DNA of 64,000 nucleotides from an uncultured Prevotellaceae bacterium (GTDB taxonomy: Bacteria > Bacteroidota > Bacteroidia > Bacteroidales > Muribaculaceae). Shown here one piece after another: positions 8,418 to 16,684 of the stretch. The stretch spans positions 1 through 64,000 of the forward strand of contig CAMYUW010000001.1 of NCBI GenBank assembly GCA_947302275.1, given 5' to 3'. The translations under genes and the position numbers were made by a program. Numbering within the stretch: the first letter of the stretch is position 1; each line of letters starts with the position of its first letter. A model generated the notes under the pieces. That model saw only the letters and a program-made list of their open reading frames with translations, did not search any database and was not told where the DNA came from.

Positions 8418-8445
8418 AAATTTAACTAACACTTTTATTAACAAC
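8418..8445 (+). repeat. 28-bp direct repeat, right copy
   Basis: Same-orientation copy of 388-415 with one mismatch. It lies about 70 bp upstream of the -7 box at 8338-8345. Confidence 0.6.
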
Positions 8446-8467
8446 CAATTACAATAAAGACGACATA

Positions 8468-8548
8468 ATGAGACAACTTTTGAAAATCACGAATTACGCG
8501 GCTCAGCTCATGGCACTGATTGATATCGGGAAGGCCATTAAGCACTGA
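8468..8548 (+). CDS. Possible 26-residue small protein
   Basis: An ATG frame encodes MRQLLKITNYAAQLMALIDI plus six residues, an amphipathic helix-like peptide. No clear -7 box or ribosome-binding site precedes it, so coding status is uncertain. It might be a short helical peptide or a chance frame in otherwise empty DNA. Confidence 0.2.
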   Translation: MRQLLKITNYAAQLMALIDIGKAIKH

Positions 8549-8619
8549 GCCACAAAGAACGACACCACGAGCGATGGCCAGACAAAAAAGGTATCCAAAT
8601 GCGGCAAAGGTGGACTTCT

Positions 8620-10272
8620 TTACAGCGACTTGATGTCTCCAGTGCTATCGGGCATCAGGTAACGGTTGCCTGTGTCCTTGCTGATCTGTTCACGGTACTG
8701 CTGATCATAGCCAGGTGTAGTATAGCGTCCCGGAACGACAACACCATTCTCAGATGGCTTCATAATCTGGTCGTTGTGCTTCACGGCGATGAGGCGGAAG
8801 AGCTTGTCCCAACGCTGCATCATCCGTGCGGTGTAAGCAGCACTCTTGCTGGTGAGGTAGCTGACGCGCTCACGCTTAGTGAGGGGCTCTATGTCCTTCA
8901 ACACCTGTGCCTGATCGGCTGCGTAGAAGTCCTCCAACTCTTGCTGTGCCTCACGCAGGTCGCCTATCATGGCACTGTAACGCGGATAAATCATGTTGGC
9001 CACCAGATTGTTCAACCAGAAAGCGCTGTGCTCGCTGAACTCGTTGTTCACGTTGTTTTCACGGCGGAAGGCTTCGGGCACCTCGTTCACGCAGCAATAC
9101 ACAGGCACGTAGGCTATCATGTTGGCATCGTCGCAGTTGAAGTACATGATGCCTCCCACCTCATCAGGGAGCCAGCTGCGAAGCTGTGATACCAGCGTGA
9201 AGCCCGACTGTGGGGTGCCAATAGCACGCTCACGGAAATAGCTCTTACCATCGACTTCCCAGTTCATGGGCAGTGGACGGTAAGGAGAACTCCAAGGCCC
9301 TGCACTCATGTCGGCTGTCATGTCAAGCGGGGTACCCTCGTAATGGTCGCGCATGTCATTCATGATGTCACGCACCGACAACTTTTTGTCGGGCTTGATG
9401 TAGAGCGGCAGATGGTCGCAAACGTCATACTGGCCATTGATATAGGACAGGTACTTGTCCATCTCCGCATGGTCGTAGTGGTGGCGGAAGAAACTCCACA
9501 CACGGGCATCGGCATAGCGCACTTTATCGAAGGAGATAGGGCAATAGGCATCGCGGAAGCTGAAGTCTTTGTCCTTGCCACTGAAGTAGCCCTTCTCTCG
9601 GGCAAAGGAAATCACGTCCTTGGAATACAGGCAATTCTTTGGGTCATTCAACGGGAACTGACGTATGCGGGAGAGATTGGCATGGGCACAAATGCAGTCA
9701 TCAGGGATGCGAACGGCCACCCATACGGCACCTTTCACACCCGGGCCCTTACCCACGATTTCGAGAATCCAAGCCTCATTCTTGTCGCACACAGTGATGG
9801 TTTCTCCCGTGCTGCAGTAACCATATTCCTGCAAGAGGTCGGTCATGATGATAATAGCCTCGCGTGCTGTAGCAGCACGCTCCAGACCCAGATGCATCAT
9901 GGTGAAATAGTCGAGCCATCCTTCAGGGTTCTGCAACTCCAGGCGGCCATCGAAGGTGGTTTCAACGATGCTCACCTGCTTCTCATTAATATTGCCGATG
10001 ACGTCATAGGTGTACTCCACTTGAGGAATATAGCCTCTCACGGGTCCCCTGCCCCACTCACGGATGGCAATCTTCTCGTCTTTCTCATGCCTGCCACCTG
10101 GAGTGCGCGACATGGAACCGGCAAAGCCATAGCCATCACAATTATACGTACAAATCACGGAGCCATCTACCGAGGCTGCCTTACCAACGATAAGGTTGGT
10201 ACATGCCCATGACTGAGAGACTGTCAGCGCCAACGTCGCCACGAGGGAAAAGAGAAATCGTTTCGTATTCAT
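8620..10272 (-). CDS. C69-family secreted dipeptidase
   Basis: This is an exported N-terminal-nucleophile (Ntn) dipeptidase of family C69 (PepD-like). I chose the ATG at 10272, because from it residues 1-23 form a normal signal peptide ending SQSWA. Cys24 (ACTNLIVGK) then becomes the new N-terminus and catalytic nucleophile, as the family requires. Other family features seen are ASVDGSVICTYNCDG and STGETITVCDKNEAWILEI. The length (550 residues) is usual for the Bacteroidetes version. It probably trims peptides in the periplasm or outside the cell. It follows the small lipoprotein gene in the same direction with an 85-bp gap, so co-transcription is possible. Confidence 0.85.
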   Translation of the reverse strand: MNTKRFLFSLVATLALTVSQSWACTNLIVGKAASVDGSVICTYNCDGYGFAGSMSRTPGGRHEKDEKIAIREWGRGPVRGYIPQVEYTYDVIGNINEKQVSIVETTFDGRLELQNPEGWLDYFTMMHLGLERAATAREAIIIMTDLLQEYGYCSTGETITVCDKNEAWILEIVGKGPGVKGAVWVAVRIPDDCICAHANLSRIRQFPLNDPKNCLYSKDVISFAREKGYFSGKDKDFSFRDAYCPISFDKVRYADARVWSFFRHHYDHAEMDKYLSYINGQYDVCDHLPLYIKPDKKLSVRDIMNDMRDHYEGTPLDMTADMSAGPWSSPYRPLPMNWEVDGKSYFRERAIGTPQSGFTLVSQLRSWLPDEVGGIMYFNCDDANMIAYVPVYCCVNEVPEAFRRENNVNNEFSEHSAFWLNNLVANMIYPRYSAMIGDLREAQQELEDFYAADQAQVLKDIEPLTKRERVSYLTSKSAAYTARMMQRWDKLFRLIAVKHNDQIMKPSENGVVVPGRYTTPGYDQQYREQISKDTGNRYLMPDSTGDIKSL

Positions 10273-10357
10273 AATATTGCACAAAGTCCCATTTGTCGTT
10301 ATTTCTATTCGTGCCAAGGGTTGCGATTATCTTGATAAGACTGGAAGGGCTGGGGCA

Positions 10358-10786
10358 TCAATTGTAAACATCTTTTTTCTGGACAAATACCAGATGATCA
10401 AAGATATCGCCTGCTGTCACTTCGAGGATGATATTTCTTGAATCTACAGACGTCGGTAATGGCTGAGCATCAATAATCAGCTTATTCCCCTCGAATCTAA
10501 CCGAGCACCACTCGCCGTTATACTCCAACCTGTTCTCGTTGTCCAACATTTGCTGGACACCATCCACAGTCACAGATGATATCCACGGATGATCGTAATT
10601 CCTGCACAAGAAGGTATAGGTACCGCCAACTTCGGGCAGAAAATAATCGCCGTTGATATTCATCAGGTTATTGACGTTAGTCCACTTCATTTTGGCCCAA
10701 ATGCCAACGGGCTCATCTTTGCCACAAGATGAGAAACCCAACAAAACAACAAACAATAAAATAAAAAATTTAGATAGATGCTTCAC
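10358..10786 (-). CDS. Small lipoprotein of unknown function
   Basis: This protein has 142 residues. The signal peptide ends in the lipobox LGFSSC, with Cys about residue 21. The residues after Cys are GKDEP, an acidic stretch resembling the Bacteroidetes lipoprotein export signal, so surface exposure is plausible. The mature part is beta-rich (GGTYTFLCRNYDHPWISSV) and recalls BACON/Ig-like domains, but I cannot assign a family. It has its own -7 box at 10816-10823 and lies upstream of the C69 peptidase. Confidence 0.65.
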   Translation of the reverse strand: MKHLSKFFILLFVVLLGFSSCGKDEPVGIWAKMKWTNVNNLMNINGDYFLPEVGGTYTFLCRNYDHPWISSVTVDGVQQMLDNENRLEYNGEWCSVRFEGNKLIIDAQPLPTSVDSRNIILEVTAGDIFDHLVFVQKKDVYN

Positions 10787-10815
10787 AACTGTTTTCAGAT
10801 TAAATTATTAATGGA

Positions 10816-10894
10816 CAAAGATATAGATTTTTCCCCTACCCGAGCCTGTTTTTGTGAGTTTTTTACATGGATTGAGAGAAATCCAGTATATTTG
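10816..10894. promoter_or_regulatory. Divergent promoter pair
   Basis: Minus-strand TATCTTTG at 10816-10823 serves the lipoprotein gene (ATG at 10786). Plus-strand TATATTTG at 10887-10894 lies 19 bp before the ATG of the papain-fold peptidase (10914). Both match TAnnTTTG. Confidence 0.7.
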
Positions 10895-10913
10895 CAGAAA
10901 AATAAGAAATGAC

Positions 10914-12095
10914 ATGAAAAAGATTCTACTTTTATTGACGCTGTGCCTTGTGTGCGCCTTTGGAGCCCAGGCGAGTGATGAGATCGTGTTTACTACTGTG
11001 CTCGAAAATGGCATCACACCGGTGAAAAACCAGAATCGGAGCGGCACGTGCTGGGATTATGCGACCATCGGCTTTATCGAGGCCGAATTGCTGCGCACGA
11101 CCGGCAAGGTCTATGACCTGAGCGAGATGTTCGTTGCCAACAAGGACTATGTCGATTGCGCGGAATACCATGTGAGGATGCACGGCAGCAGCCGATTCTC
11201 TGAGGGCGGTTCAGCCGACGATGTGTTTGAAGTGATTGATCGCCACGGTATTTGTCCCGAGGAAGCCATGGCACGTCCCGGCTCGATGATTGGCGACACG
11301 CTGGCCAACTTCACCGAATTCTTTGCCACGCTGGAGCCCTACGTGGAGTCCATTGCCAAGGGAAACAGCACCAAACTGACGACTCAATGGAAGGTGGGCT
11401 TACAGGGTATCCTTGACGCTTATCTGGGCATTTGTCCCGAGAAATTCACCTTCGAGGGCAAGCAATACACGCCCAAATCGTTTGCCCAAATGCTGGGTAT
11501 CGACAAGAGGAACTACGTGAGCATCACGAGTTTTACTCACCATCCCTTCTATGAGCAGTTTGTTATCGAAGCTCCCTACAAGTGGCGCCCGCGTCCCAGC
11601 TGGAACGTCACGCTCGACGAGATGATGTCAGCTATCGACGAGGCTTTGAAAAACGGCTATACTGTGTGCTGGGGCGGCGACGTAAGTGAAGACGGCTTTA
11701 CCCGCACGGGACTGGGCATCGCCGCCGACATCGAACACGCACCCGACCTGACGGGTAGCGACGCGGCCCGCTGGCTCAAGCTGAGCAAGCAGGAACAGGC
11801 TGAATCGTTGAAAAAGTTAGGCGCACTAACGCCTGAGCTGGTTCCATCACAAGAACTGCGCCAGGAGCGCTTCGACAACTGGCAATCGACCTACGACCAC
11901 GTCATGCTCATCTTTGGCATCGCTAAGGACCAGAACGGCCGTGAGTACTACATGGTGAAGAATTCATGGGGCAAAACTGGTGAATATCAAGGTATTTGGT
12001 ACATGTCTAAAACTTATATCGCGCTGAACACGACCTATATTTTCCTCAACAAGGACGCCGTGGGCAAGACCTTGAGAAAGAAGCTGGGTTTCTAA
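10914..12095 (+). CDS. Secreted papain-fold (C1, bleomycin-hydrolase-like) peptidase
   Basis: This is an exported cysteine peptidase of 393 residues. The ATG at 10914 is chosen because the -7 box at 10887-10894 excludes the upstream start codons, and because it gives a proper signal peptide (MKKILLLLTLCLVCAFGAQA). The active-site layout is Gln40 and Cys46 (KNQNRSGTCWDYA), His329 (YDHVMLIF) and Asn350 (VKNSWG), as in the C1-like aminopeptidase C/bleomycin hydrolase family. It probably acts on peptides outside the cytoplasm. It is convergent with the membrane-protein gene at 12263. Confidence 0.85.
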   Translation: MKKILLLLTLCLVCAFGAQASDEIVFTTVLENGITPVKNQNRSGTCWDYATIGFIEAELLRTTGKVYDLSEMFVANKDYVDCAEYHVRMHGSSRFSEGGSADDVFEVIDRHGICPEEAMARPGSMIGDTLANFTEFFATLEPYVESIAKGNSTKLTTQWKVGLQGILDAYLGICPEKFTFEGKQYTPKSFAQMLGIDKRNYVSITSFTHHPFYEQFVIEAPYKWRPRPSWNVTLDEMMSAIDEALKNGYTVCWGGDVSEDGFTRTGLGIAADIEHAPDLTGSDAARWLKLSKQEQAESLKKLGALTPELVPSQELRQERFDNWQSTYDHVMLIFGIAKDQNGREYYMVKNSWGKTGEYQGIWYMSKTYIALNTTYIFLNKDAVGKTLRKKLGF

Positions 12096-12262
12096 AGAAT
12101 AATAGGATTATCATTCATGGGGCTGTGTCATAATTCATTCTCGTCCCCCACCCCAACCAAAGTTCGAGCCGCGATGATGACACCCCGCCTTCATCAACGC
12201 GGATGCCTCTTTAAACTTTAAACTTTAACCTTTAAACTGCGAGCAAAGCGAGCATAAGCTGG

Positions 12263-12799
12263 TTATAGTTTTTTATTCTCGGCGATGAGCAACAGGCAAA
12301 AGATGATTTCCACCACGACCATGCACAGAGCGAGAATGTGGGGCGGGAAGAGCAGTCCAACGAGCAACGCTCCTACCGATATTGCTGCGGTCATGAAGTA
12401 ATATACCCGCGAGTTGTAGAGCCAGCCGAAGGGCAACAAGTGGGCGCCAAAGACCATCGCCAGCGCCATCACCATCTTGTCGGGGACGGCTGCAAATACC
12501 CACATGACGATGAGCAGATAAGGAATCTGGGCCACCGAGAGAACGATGCCCAGTGGTGACAACGGGTTTTCCTTGTCGCTGAAGGTGATACCCAACGGTT
12601 TACTGAGCAGCCATGCCAGGGGCATCAGCGGGCAAGTGCAACAAAAGGTCAACAGGTTCTTGGTCTCGATGGGCAACGTGGTCAGGTGTACGATGAACAC
12701 TAATGTCCATATCACCACCGATGCCAAGATGAAGTGAAGGCCGCGCTTCTGGCCACGGGCACACGCCAGTTTTGTCTGCTCTAATGATTGCTTATCCAT
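12263..12799 (-). CDS. Multi-pass membrane protein, possibly DUF7010-like
   Basis: This protein has 178 residues. Hydrophobic segments lie at about 24-42, 50-66, 82-103, 108-125 and 135-170, which suggests five or six membrane helices. A short basic cytoplasmic N-terminus precedes them. The pattern resembles the DUF7010 family of small membrane proteins, but I cannot confirm this. No catalytic motif is visible. It has its own promoter (12835-12842) and is divergent from the YigZ-like gene. Confidence 0.6.
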   Translation of the reverse strand: MDKQSLEQTKLACARGQKRGLHFILASVVIWTLVFIVHLTTLPIETKNLLTFCCTCPLMPLAWLLSKPLGITFSDKENPLSPLGIVLSVAQIPYLLIVMWVFAAVPDKMVMALAMVFGAHLLPFGWLYNSRVYYFMTAAISVGALLVGLLFPPHILALCMVVVEIIFCLLLIAENKKL

Positions 12800-12834
12800 A
12801 ATTCTTCAAATTATTTTTATGGCACAAAAATAGG

Positions 12835-12862
12835 CATAATTCGAGAAAAACACCTACATTTG
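12835..12862. promoter_or_regulatory. Divergent promoter pair
   Basis: Minus-strand TATTTTTG (12835-12842) serves the membrane-protein gene. Plus-strand TACATTTG (12855-12862) serves the YigZ-like gene, 16 bp before its ATG. The two boxes are only 12 bp apart. Confidence 0.65.
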
Positions 12863-12877
12863 TGACACATTTTAGAT

Positions 12878-13489
12878 ATGAGTGATTTCTTCAAAACCGT
12901 GAAAGGCGTCTCGCAGGGTATTTACCGCGAGAAGATGTCGCGTTTCCTGGCGTTTGCCGAACCCGTGTCGAGCGCCGAGGAGGCCCGCGCCGTCATCAAG
13001 CGCTACGCCAACGAGTACCATGATGCGCGCCACTGCTGCTGGGCCTATATGATTGGCACCGAGCGCAATGAGTACCTAAGCAGCGATAACGGAGAGCCCA
13101 GCGGTACGGCAGGCAAGCCCATCCTGGGGCAAATCAACTCTTTTGAACTGACCAACATCGTCATTGTGGTCATACGCTACTTCGGCGGCATCAAACTGGG
13201 CACATCGGGACTCATTGTTGCCTATCGCGAGGCGGCTAAACTAGCTATTGAGGCGAACGAAATTCTTGAATGCCACGAGCAGGCACGGTTGTCGTTCACT
13301 TTCCCCTACCTGAGCATGAACGACGTGATGAAGGTCGTCAAGAAGAGCGACCTGAAGGTGATTGAACAGGCCTTTGACAACGTGTGTTCCATGACCATCG
13401 AAGCCGACGCCGATAAAGTGCCCGCCTTGCGAGAGCAATTCGCCAACATCGACGGCACAAGCATTATCGACAACACCACACAACAATAG
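12878..13489 (+). CDS. YigZ/IMPACT family protein
   Basis: This 203-residue protein has the length typical of bacterial YigZ. The N-terminal UPF0029/Impact domain is clear: EYHDARHCCWAYMIG, SSDNGEPSGTAGKPIL and VVIRYFGGIKLGTSGLI are signature segments. The C-terminal half (about 137-200) matches the DUF1949 region. YigZ proteins are cytoplasmic and of uncertain function, with proposed nucleotide, RNA or peptidase roles. It stands alone with its own promoter. Confidence 0.9.
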   Translation: MSDFFKTVKGVSQGIYREKMSRFLAFAEPVSSAEEARAVIKRYANEYHDARHCCWAYMIGTERNEYLSSDNGEPSGTAGKPILGQINSFELTNIVIVVIRYFGGIKLGTSGLIVAYREAAKLAIEANEILECHEQARLSFTFPYLSMNDVMKVVKKSDLKVIEQAFDNVCSMTIEADADKVPALREQFANIDGTSIIDNTTQQ

Positions 13490-13568
13490 AAAAAGGAAAT
13501 AATCAGAAATAACACAGAGGCATCGACCTGCTCTTCTTGATTTCCTGCTGATTGCATGAACCTTTAGG

Positions 13569-14123
13569 TTATTTATTCTCAACAAGTTCTTGCAATTGCT
13601 CTAAAATCCTATTTCGGCTATTCCAAAACGAATATTTACTATTAAAGAAAAAATAAGCACCTAACACAGAAAAAACGACGAATTCTGTCAACGCCACCCA
13701 TAATGTTTCGGAAAAGCACATACAGCCATCAAAAAGATATGCCAACAAAAAGAGGAAGAAACATCTGCGGTCGACTCGAATTCTCTTTTCATACCAATAC
13801 ATTAATTGATCTGGAGTGTCAAGACTGTCGGTCTTCTTGAGGAAACAGAAATTGTTCAATGCCCACAGGCCACATACACAACCAACAATTGCTAATTCTA
13901 TAAAGAAAGAAATAGAAGCTATGCCCTGTCTATACTGGAATGGATGATTTGAACGATAGATGATAGCTACAATGATAAGGATTAAGAGCGCCAATCCAAA
14001 GATGATATTGGCACGTGATCTCAATTTGCATTTGCCCTTAATCATTTCGAACAATTCATCTCTGTTCTGATTGGGTAATTCATCTTTACCCATAATGCTA
14101 TTATATAATTCATCTATTCTCAT
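13569..14123 (-). CDS. Hypothetical membrane protein
   Basis: This protein has 184 residues, with a soluble N-terminus (about 1-38) followed by four hydrophobic segments at about 39-57, 70-92, 120-138 and 143-160. The C-terminus is short and charged (RNRILEQLQELVENK). I do not recognise the family. The gene looks AT-richer than its neighbours, which could mean acquired DNA. It lies 49 bp downstream of another hypothetical gene (14173-14943) and may be co-transcribed with it. Confidence 0.6.
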   Translation of the reverse strand: MRIDELYNSIMGKDELPNQNRDELFEMIKGKCKLRSRANIIFGLALLILIIVAIIYRSNHPFQYRQGIASISFFIELAIVGCVCGLWALNNFCFLKKTDSLDTPDQLMYWYEKRIRVDRRCFFLFLLAYLFDGCMCFSETLWVALTEFVVFSVLGAYFFFNSKYSFWNSRNRILEQLQELVENK

Positions 14124-14172
14124 AATGTCTCGGACTTATTGAAATTATTTCTCTAGCATCTTATTCAAACAG

Positions 14173-14943
14173 TTAATAATTACGGTTTTCTATGGCCTGA
14201 TTAATCAGAATGAGATCATCTTCATACTCTTTAATCATCTCATCTCGCTCGGCATCCGCACTCTGGCCAGATCCTTCACTCTTATGTTGATGGCTGAACT
14301 CGATTAAATCTTCTTCGCTCACATTCATCATCCTCATACAATTGTTGCGATATTTCTTCAATTCATTCAGGAAATGCCGGTTAATAATTGCGAATTCAGG
14401 AAATGAGATAGCAAAAAGTGACTTCTGTGATTGGGCGACAGGATTTTGTTCGAGGACTTCACGAAACTGATGAAGCACTATTTCCTCGTACTTGTGACGG
14501 GTCATATAGAACGTTGAGACCTCATTGACGAAGTTGACATCGCCTATGGTATTGAACGTCTCGATACTTGTTGAGAAAATTTTCTCGGTGACTTCAGGAA
14601 ATTCCATAGTTATCAGTTCCATCGCCGGTCCAAACATGAAACGCAGACTGTCATAGTGTTCTGGATGCAACGCAATGTCCTTCTGTATACGCACAGCTTC
14701 ATGAAAGGCAGTATCTGCTTTCTCAACTAACTCTATGTTCCTGTCCATGTCATAAAGGACCATTTTTACCATTTCCTTCTTGGCCGATTGTTTCTTGTTA
14801 TAGTCGATGATACCTGCCGTGCCAAAGGTGAGTACAATAGACACGGTGGTGGCGAGGAGCGATAGCAAGAACTGCTTGGTTGAAGACATTCCACTGCCAG
14901 CCCTCAGCGTTTTGGGTGTATGTAATTTGACGTTCATATTCAA
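14173..14943 (-). CDS. Hypothetical protein with one membrane anchor and helical domain
   Basis: This protein has 256 residues. A single hydrophobic stretch at about 24-46 (FLLSLLATTVSIVLTFGTAG) is followed by a long, charged, mainly helical region (NKKQSAKKEMVKMVLYDMDR onward). This is the type II architecture often seen in unannotated Bacteroidetes proteins. No enzyme motif is visible. It starts 27 bp after the acyl-ACP thioesterase stop and could be the tail of that operon, but the AT-rich composition suggests a separate history. Confidence 0.6.
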   Translation of the reverse strand: MNMNVKLHTPKTLRAGSGMSSTKQFLLSLLATTVSIVLTFGTAGIIDYNKKQSAKKEMVKMVLYDMDRNIELVEKADTAFHEAVRIQKDIALHPEHYDSLRFMFGPAMELITMEFPEVTEKIFSTSIETFNTIGDVNFVNEVSTFYMTRHKYEEIVLHQFREVLEQNPVAQSQKSLFAISFPEFAIINRHFLNELKKYRNNCMRMMNVSEEDLIEFSHQHKSEGSGQSADAERDEMIKEYEDDLILINQAIENRNY

Positions 14944-14970
14944 TAATTATTATTTTTTTTATAATTGATA

Positions 14971-15714
14971 TTATCGTTGCTGCCAGCGGAAGCGGGCTCG
15001 TACGTGGTCGTTGCCATCTACGGTGATGCTCATGTGGGAGTCCATCGGATCGGTGTCATCGATGACAAACTGGGCCGTTTCGCCGTAGTGGGTTTCCTTA
15101 ATGAAGGATATTTCCATGCGCTGGATGAAGTAGTGGTCGTAGCAGTCCATGTCGAAGATGTTCATCAGGTGGGAGAGATAACGCACCGTGTTTACATGGC
15201 GGTTAAAGTCGCAGTCCATGTAGCCGAAGGTGTAATCCACGGCATGGCCCTCCTCTATGGGGCGCAAGCGGCTCATGGGCTCGATGGGGCAAGGCAGATC
15301 GGACACTTTATCACTGATATAACCCAGCTGGGAAATATCCACGCTGGCACGTGTGTTCAAGTCGATGACCATCCAGATGGTACGCACATACCCCAGCGGA
15401 TTGCCATCGGCATCGTCCAGGCGCATATTGCGCTGTGAGAAGTGGCGGTTATAGTCCTCAATCCATGTGGTGAGCGTGTAGTTGGTATTTATCTTGGGAT
15501 AAGCGGTCAATTCTATCGTCACACGTGAGAGCACCCATACCTGGTTGTCCTGAATCAGGCGGGCATAGCCGGCACCCCACGAGTTGGCGTGGAATGTGGC
15601 CACCTCTATGATGCGTGTCATCAACAGCGTCAAGGGCATTTCGCCTTGAGGGTTGCACTCACCAGCAGCGAGATAATAGGTCTTGGAAAATTGTTTTTTA
15701 TCGTCAGAGCACAT
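14971..15714 (-). CDS. Acyl-ACP thioesterase
   Basis: This 247-residue protein of the FatA/FatB-like acyl-[ACP] thioesterase family has two hot-dog domains. The N-terminal one (about 10-135) includes MTRIIEVATFHANSWGAGYA, VWVLSRVTIEL and the TTWIEDYNRHFSQRNMRL segment. The second holds YMDCDFNRHVNTVRYLSHLM, the region expected for the catalytic residues. It releases fatty acids from ACP in the cytoplasm. Its start overlaps the end of aroC by 11 bp, so translation is probably coupled. Confidence 0.88.
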   Translation of the reverse strand: MCSDDKKQFSKTYYLAAGECNPQGEMPLTLLMTRIIEVATFHANSWGAGYARLIQDNQVWVLSRVTIELTAYPKINTNYTLTTWIEDYNRHFSQRNMRLDDADGNPLGYVRTIWMVIDLNTRASVDISQLGYISDKVSDLPCPIEPMSRLRPIEEGHAVDYTFGYMDCDFNRHVNTVRYLSHLMNIFDMDCYDHYFIQRMEISFIKETHYGETAQFVIDDTDPMDSHMSITVDGNDHVRARFRWQQR

Positions 15715-16684
15715 TGGTTTTCTTAATCAGGTAGTTATCTAAAATCACTAATGCAGCCATTGCCTCGACAATGGGCACGGCACGCTGTAACACACAGGCA
15801 TCATGGCGGCCACGGGGTTGCAGGGTCACAGGATTACCCTCTCGGTCGATAGTGGGCACTTCACGCATGAGCGTGGGCACGGGTTTGAAAGCGACACGCA
15901 TGACGATGTCCTCACCGTTGCTGATGCCGCCCTGGATGCCTCCCGAGTGGTTGGTCAAGGTGCCAATAGAGCCATCCTCGCGTTTCACGAACTCGTCCAA
16001 CACCTCGCTGCCCCACTTCGAAGCCATTTCAAAGCCATCGCCATATTCAAAACCATGAACCGATGGAATGCTCATCATAGCTGCTGCCAGCTGGGCATGC
16101 AGCTTGCCGAATACGGGCTCACCCAGACCGGCAGGCACTCCTTTAATTCTGCATTCAATGATACCGCCCAAGGTGTCGCCATCGGCAACCACACGTTCTA
16201 TCTCAGCAGCACCAACAGGCATAAAAGCAGCTTCCACTGTGATGCCCAGACACTCCAATGCCTGCATAGCTATGCCACCAGCCACAACACGGGCTACGGT
16301 CTCACGAGCCGATGCCCGTCCACCGCCACGCGGGTCACGGATGCCATACTTGGCCTCCCAGGTATAGTCGGCATGATTGGGCCGATAGCATCGGGCTATT
16401 TCCTCATAGTCATTGCTGCGGGCATCAGTGTTGCGGACAATGAAGCCGATGGGCGAGCCAAGTGTCTTGCCTTGCCAGATACCCGAAAGCACCTCTACCC
16501 TATCCTTCTCGTCACGGGTGCTGCTGCCTGCGGTCTGCCCTGTGCGGCGACGGTCCACAAAACGCTGTAACTCGTCCAAATCTATGGCCACGCCGGCTGG
16601 CATACCGTCGAGAACACCACCCATCGCCGGGCCGTGCGATTCACCAAAAGTGGTGAGTGCCAATATTTTGCCTATTGTATTCAT
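15704..16684 (-). CDS. aroC: Chorismate synthase, shortened form
   Basis: Chorismate synthase converts 5-enolpyruvylshikimate-3-phosphate to chorismate using reduced FMN. Signatures seen are GESHGPAMGGVLDG near the N-terminus, YRPNHADYTWEAKYG, RDPRGGGRASARETVARV, NHSGGIQGGISNGEDI and RGRHDACVLQRAVPIVEA. At 326 residues it is about 30 shorter than usual. The gap falls between the LGITVEAAF segment and DGDTLGGIIECRIKG, where most homologues carry a YTSQ(I/V)G... strand and a helix. It overlaps ybaK by 4 bp (ATGA) and the thioesterase by 11 bp. Confidence 0.92.
   Translation of the reverse strand: MNTIGKILALTTFGESHGPAMGGVLDGMPAGVAIDLDELQRFVDRRRTGQTAGSSTRDEKDRVEVLSGIWQGKTLGSPIGFIVRNTDARSNDYEEIARCYRPNHADYTWEAKYGIRDPRGGGRASARETVARVVAGGIAMQALECLGITVEAAFMPVGAAEIERVVADGDTLGGIIECRIKGVPAGLGEPVFGKLHAQLAAAMMSIPSVHGFEYGDGFEMASKWGSEVLDEFVKREDGSIGTLTNHSGGIQGGISNGEDIVMRVAFKPVPTLMREVPTIDREGNPVTLQPRGRHDACVLQRAVPIVEAMAALVILDNYLIKKTNVL

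Larger units (their letters stand above)
8266..8619. other. Intergenic region with conserved leader, promoter and small ORF
   Basis: The left part is the leader and promoter of the 6463-8265 gene, conserved with 3304-3395. A 28-bp repeat shared with 388-415 lies at 8418-8445. A 26-codon rightward frame (8468-8548) is listed separately. No terminator for the peptidase gene at 8620 was recognised. Confidence 0.5.

Noticed and set aside
12096..12262. Repeats of CTTTAAA (about 12211-12238) as a possible VNTR or att site
   Set aside because: The units are short and imperfect, with no matching copy elsewhere in the window; low-complexity AT-rich DNA explains it.
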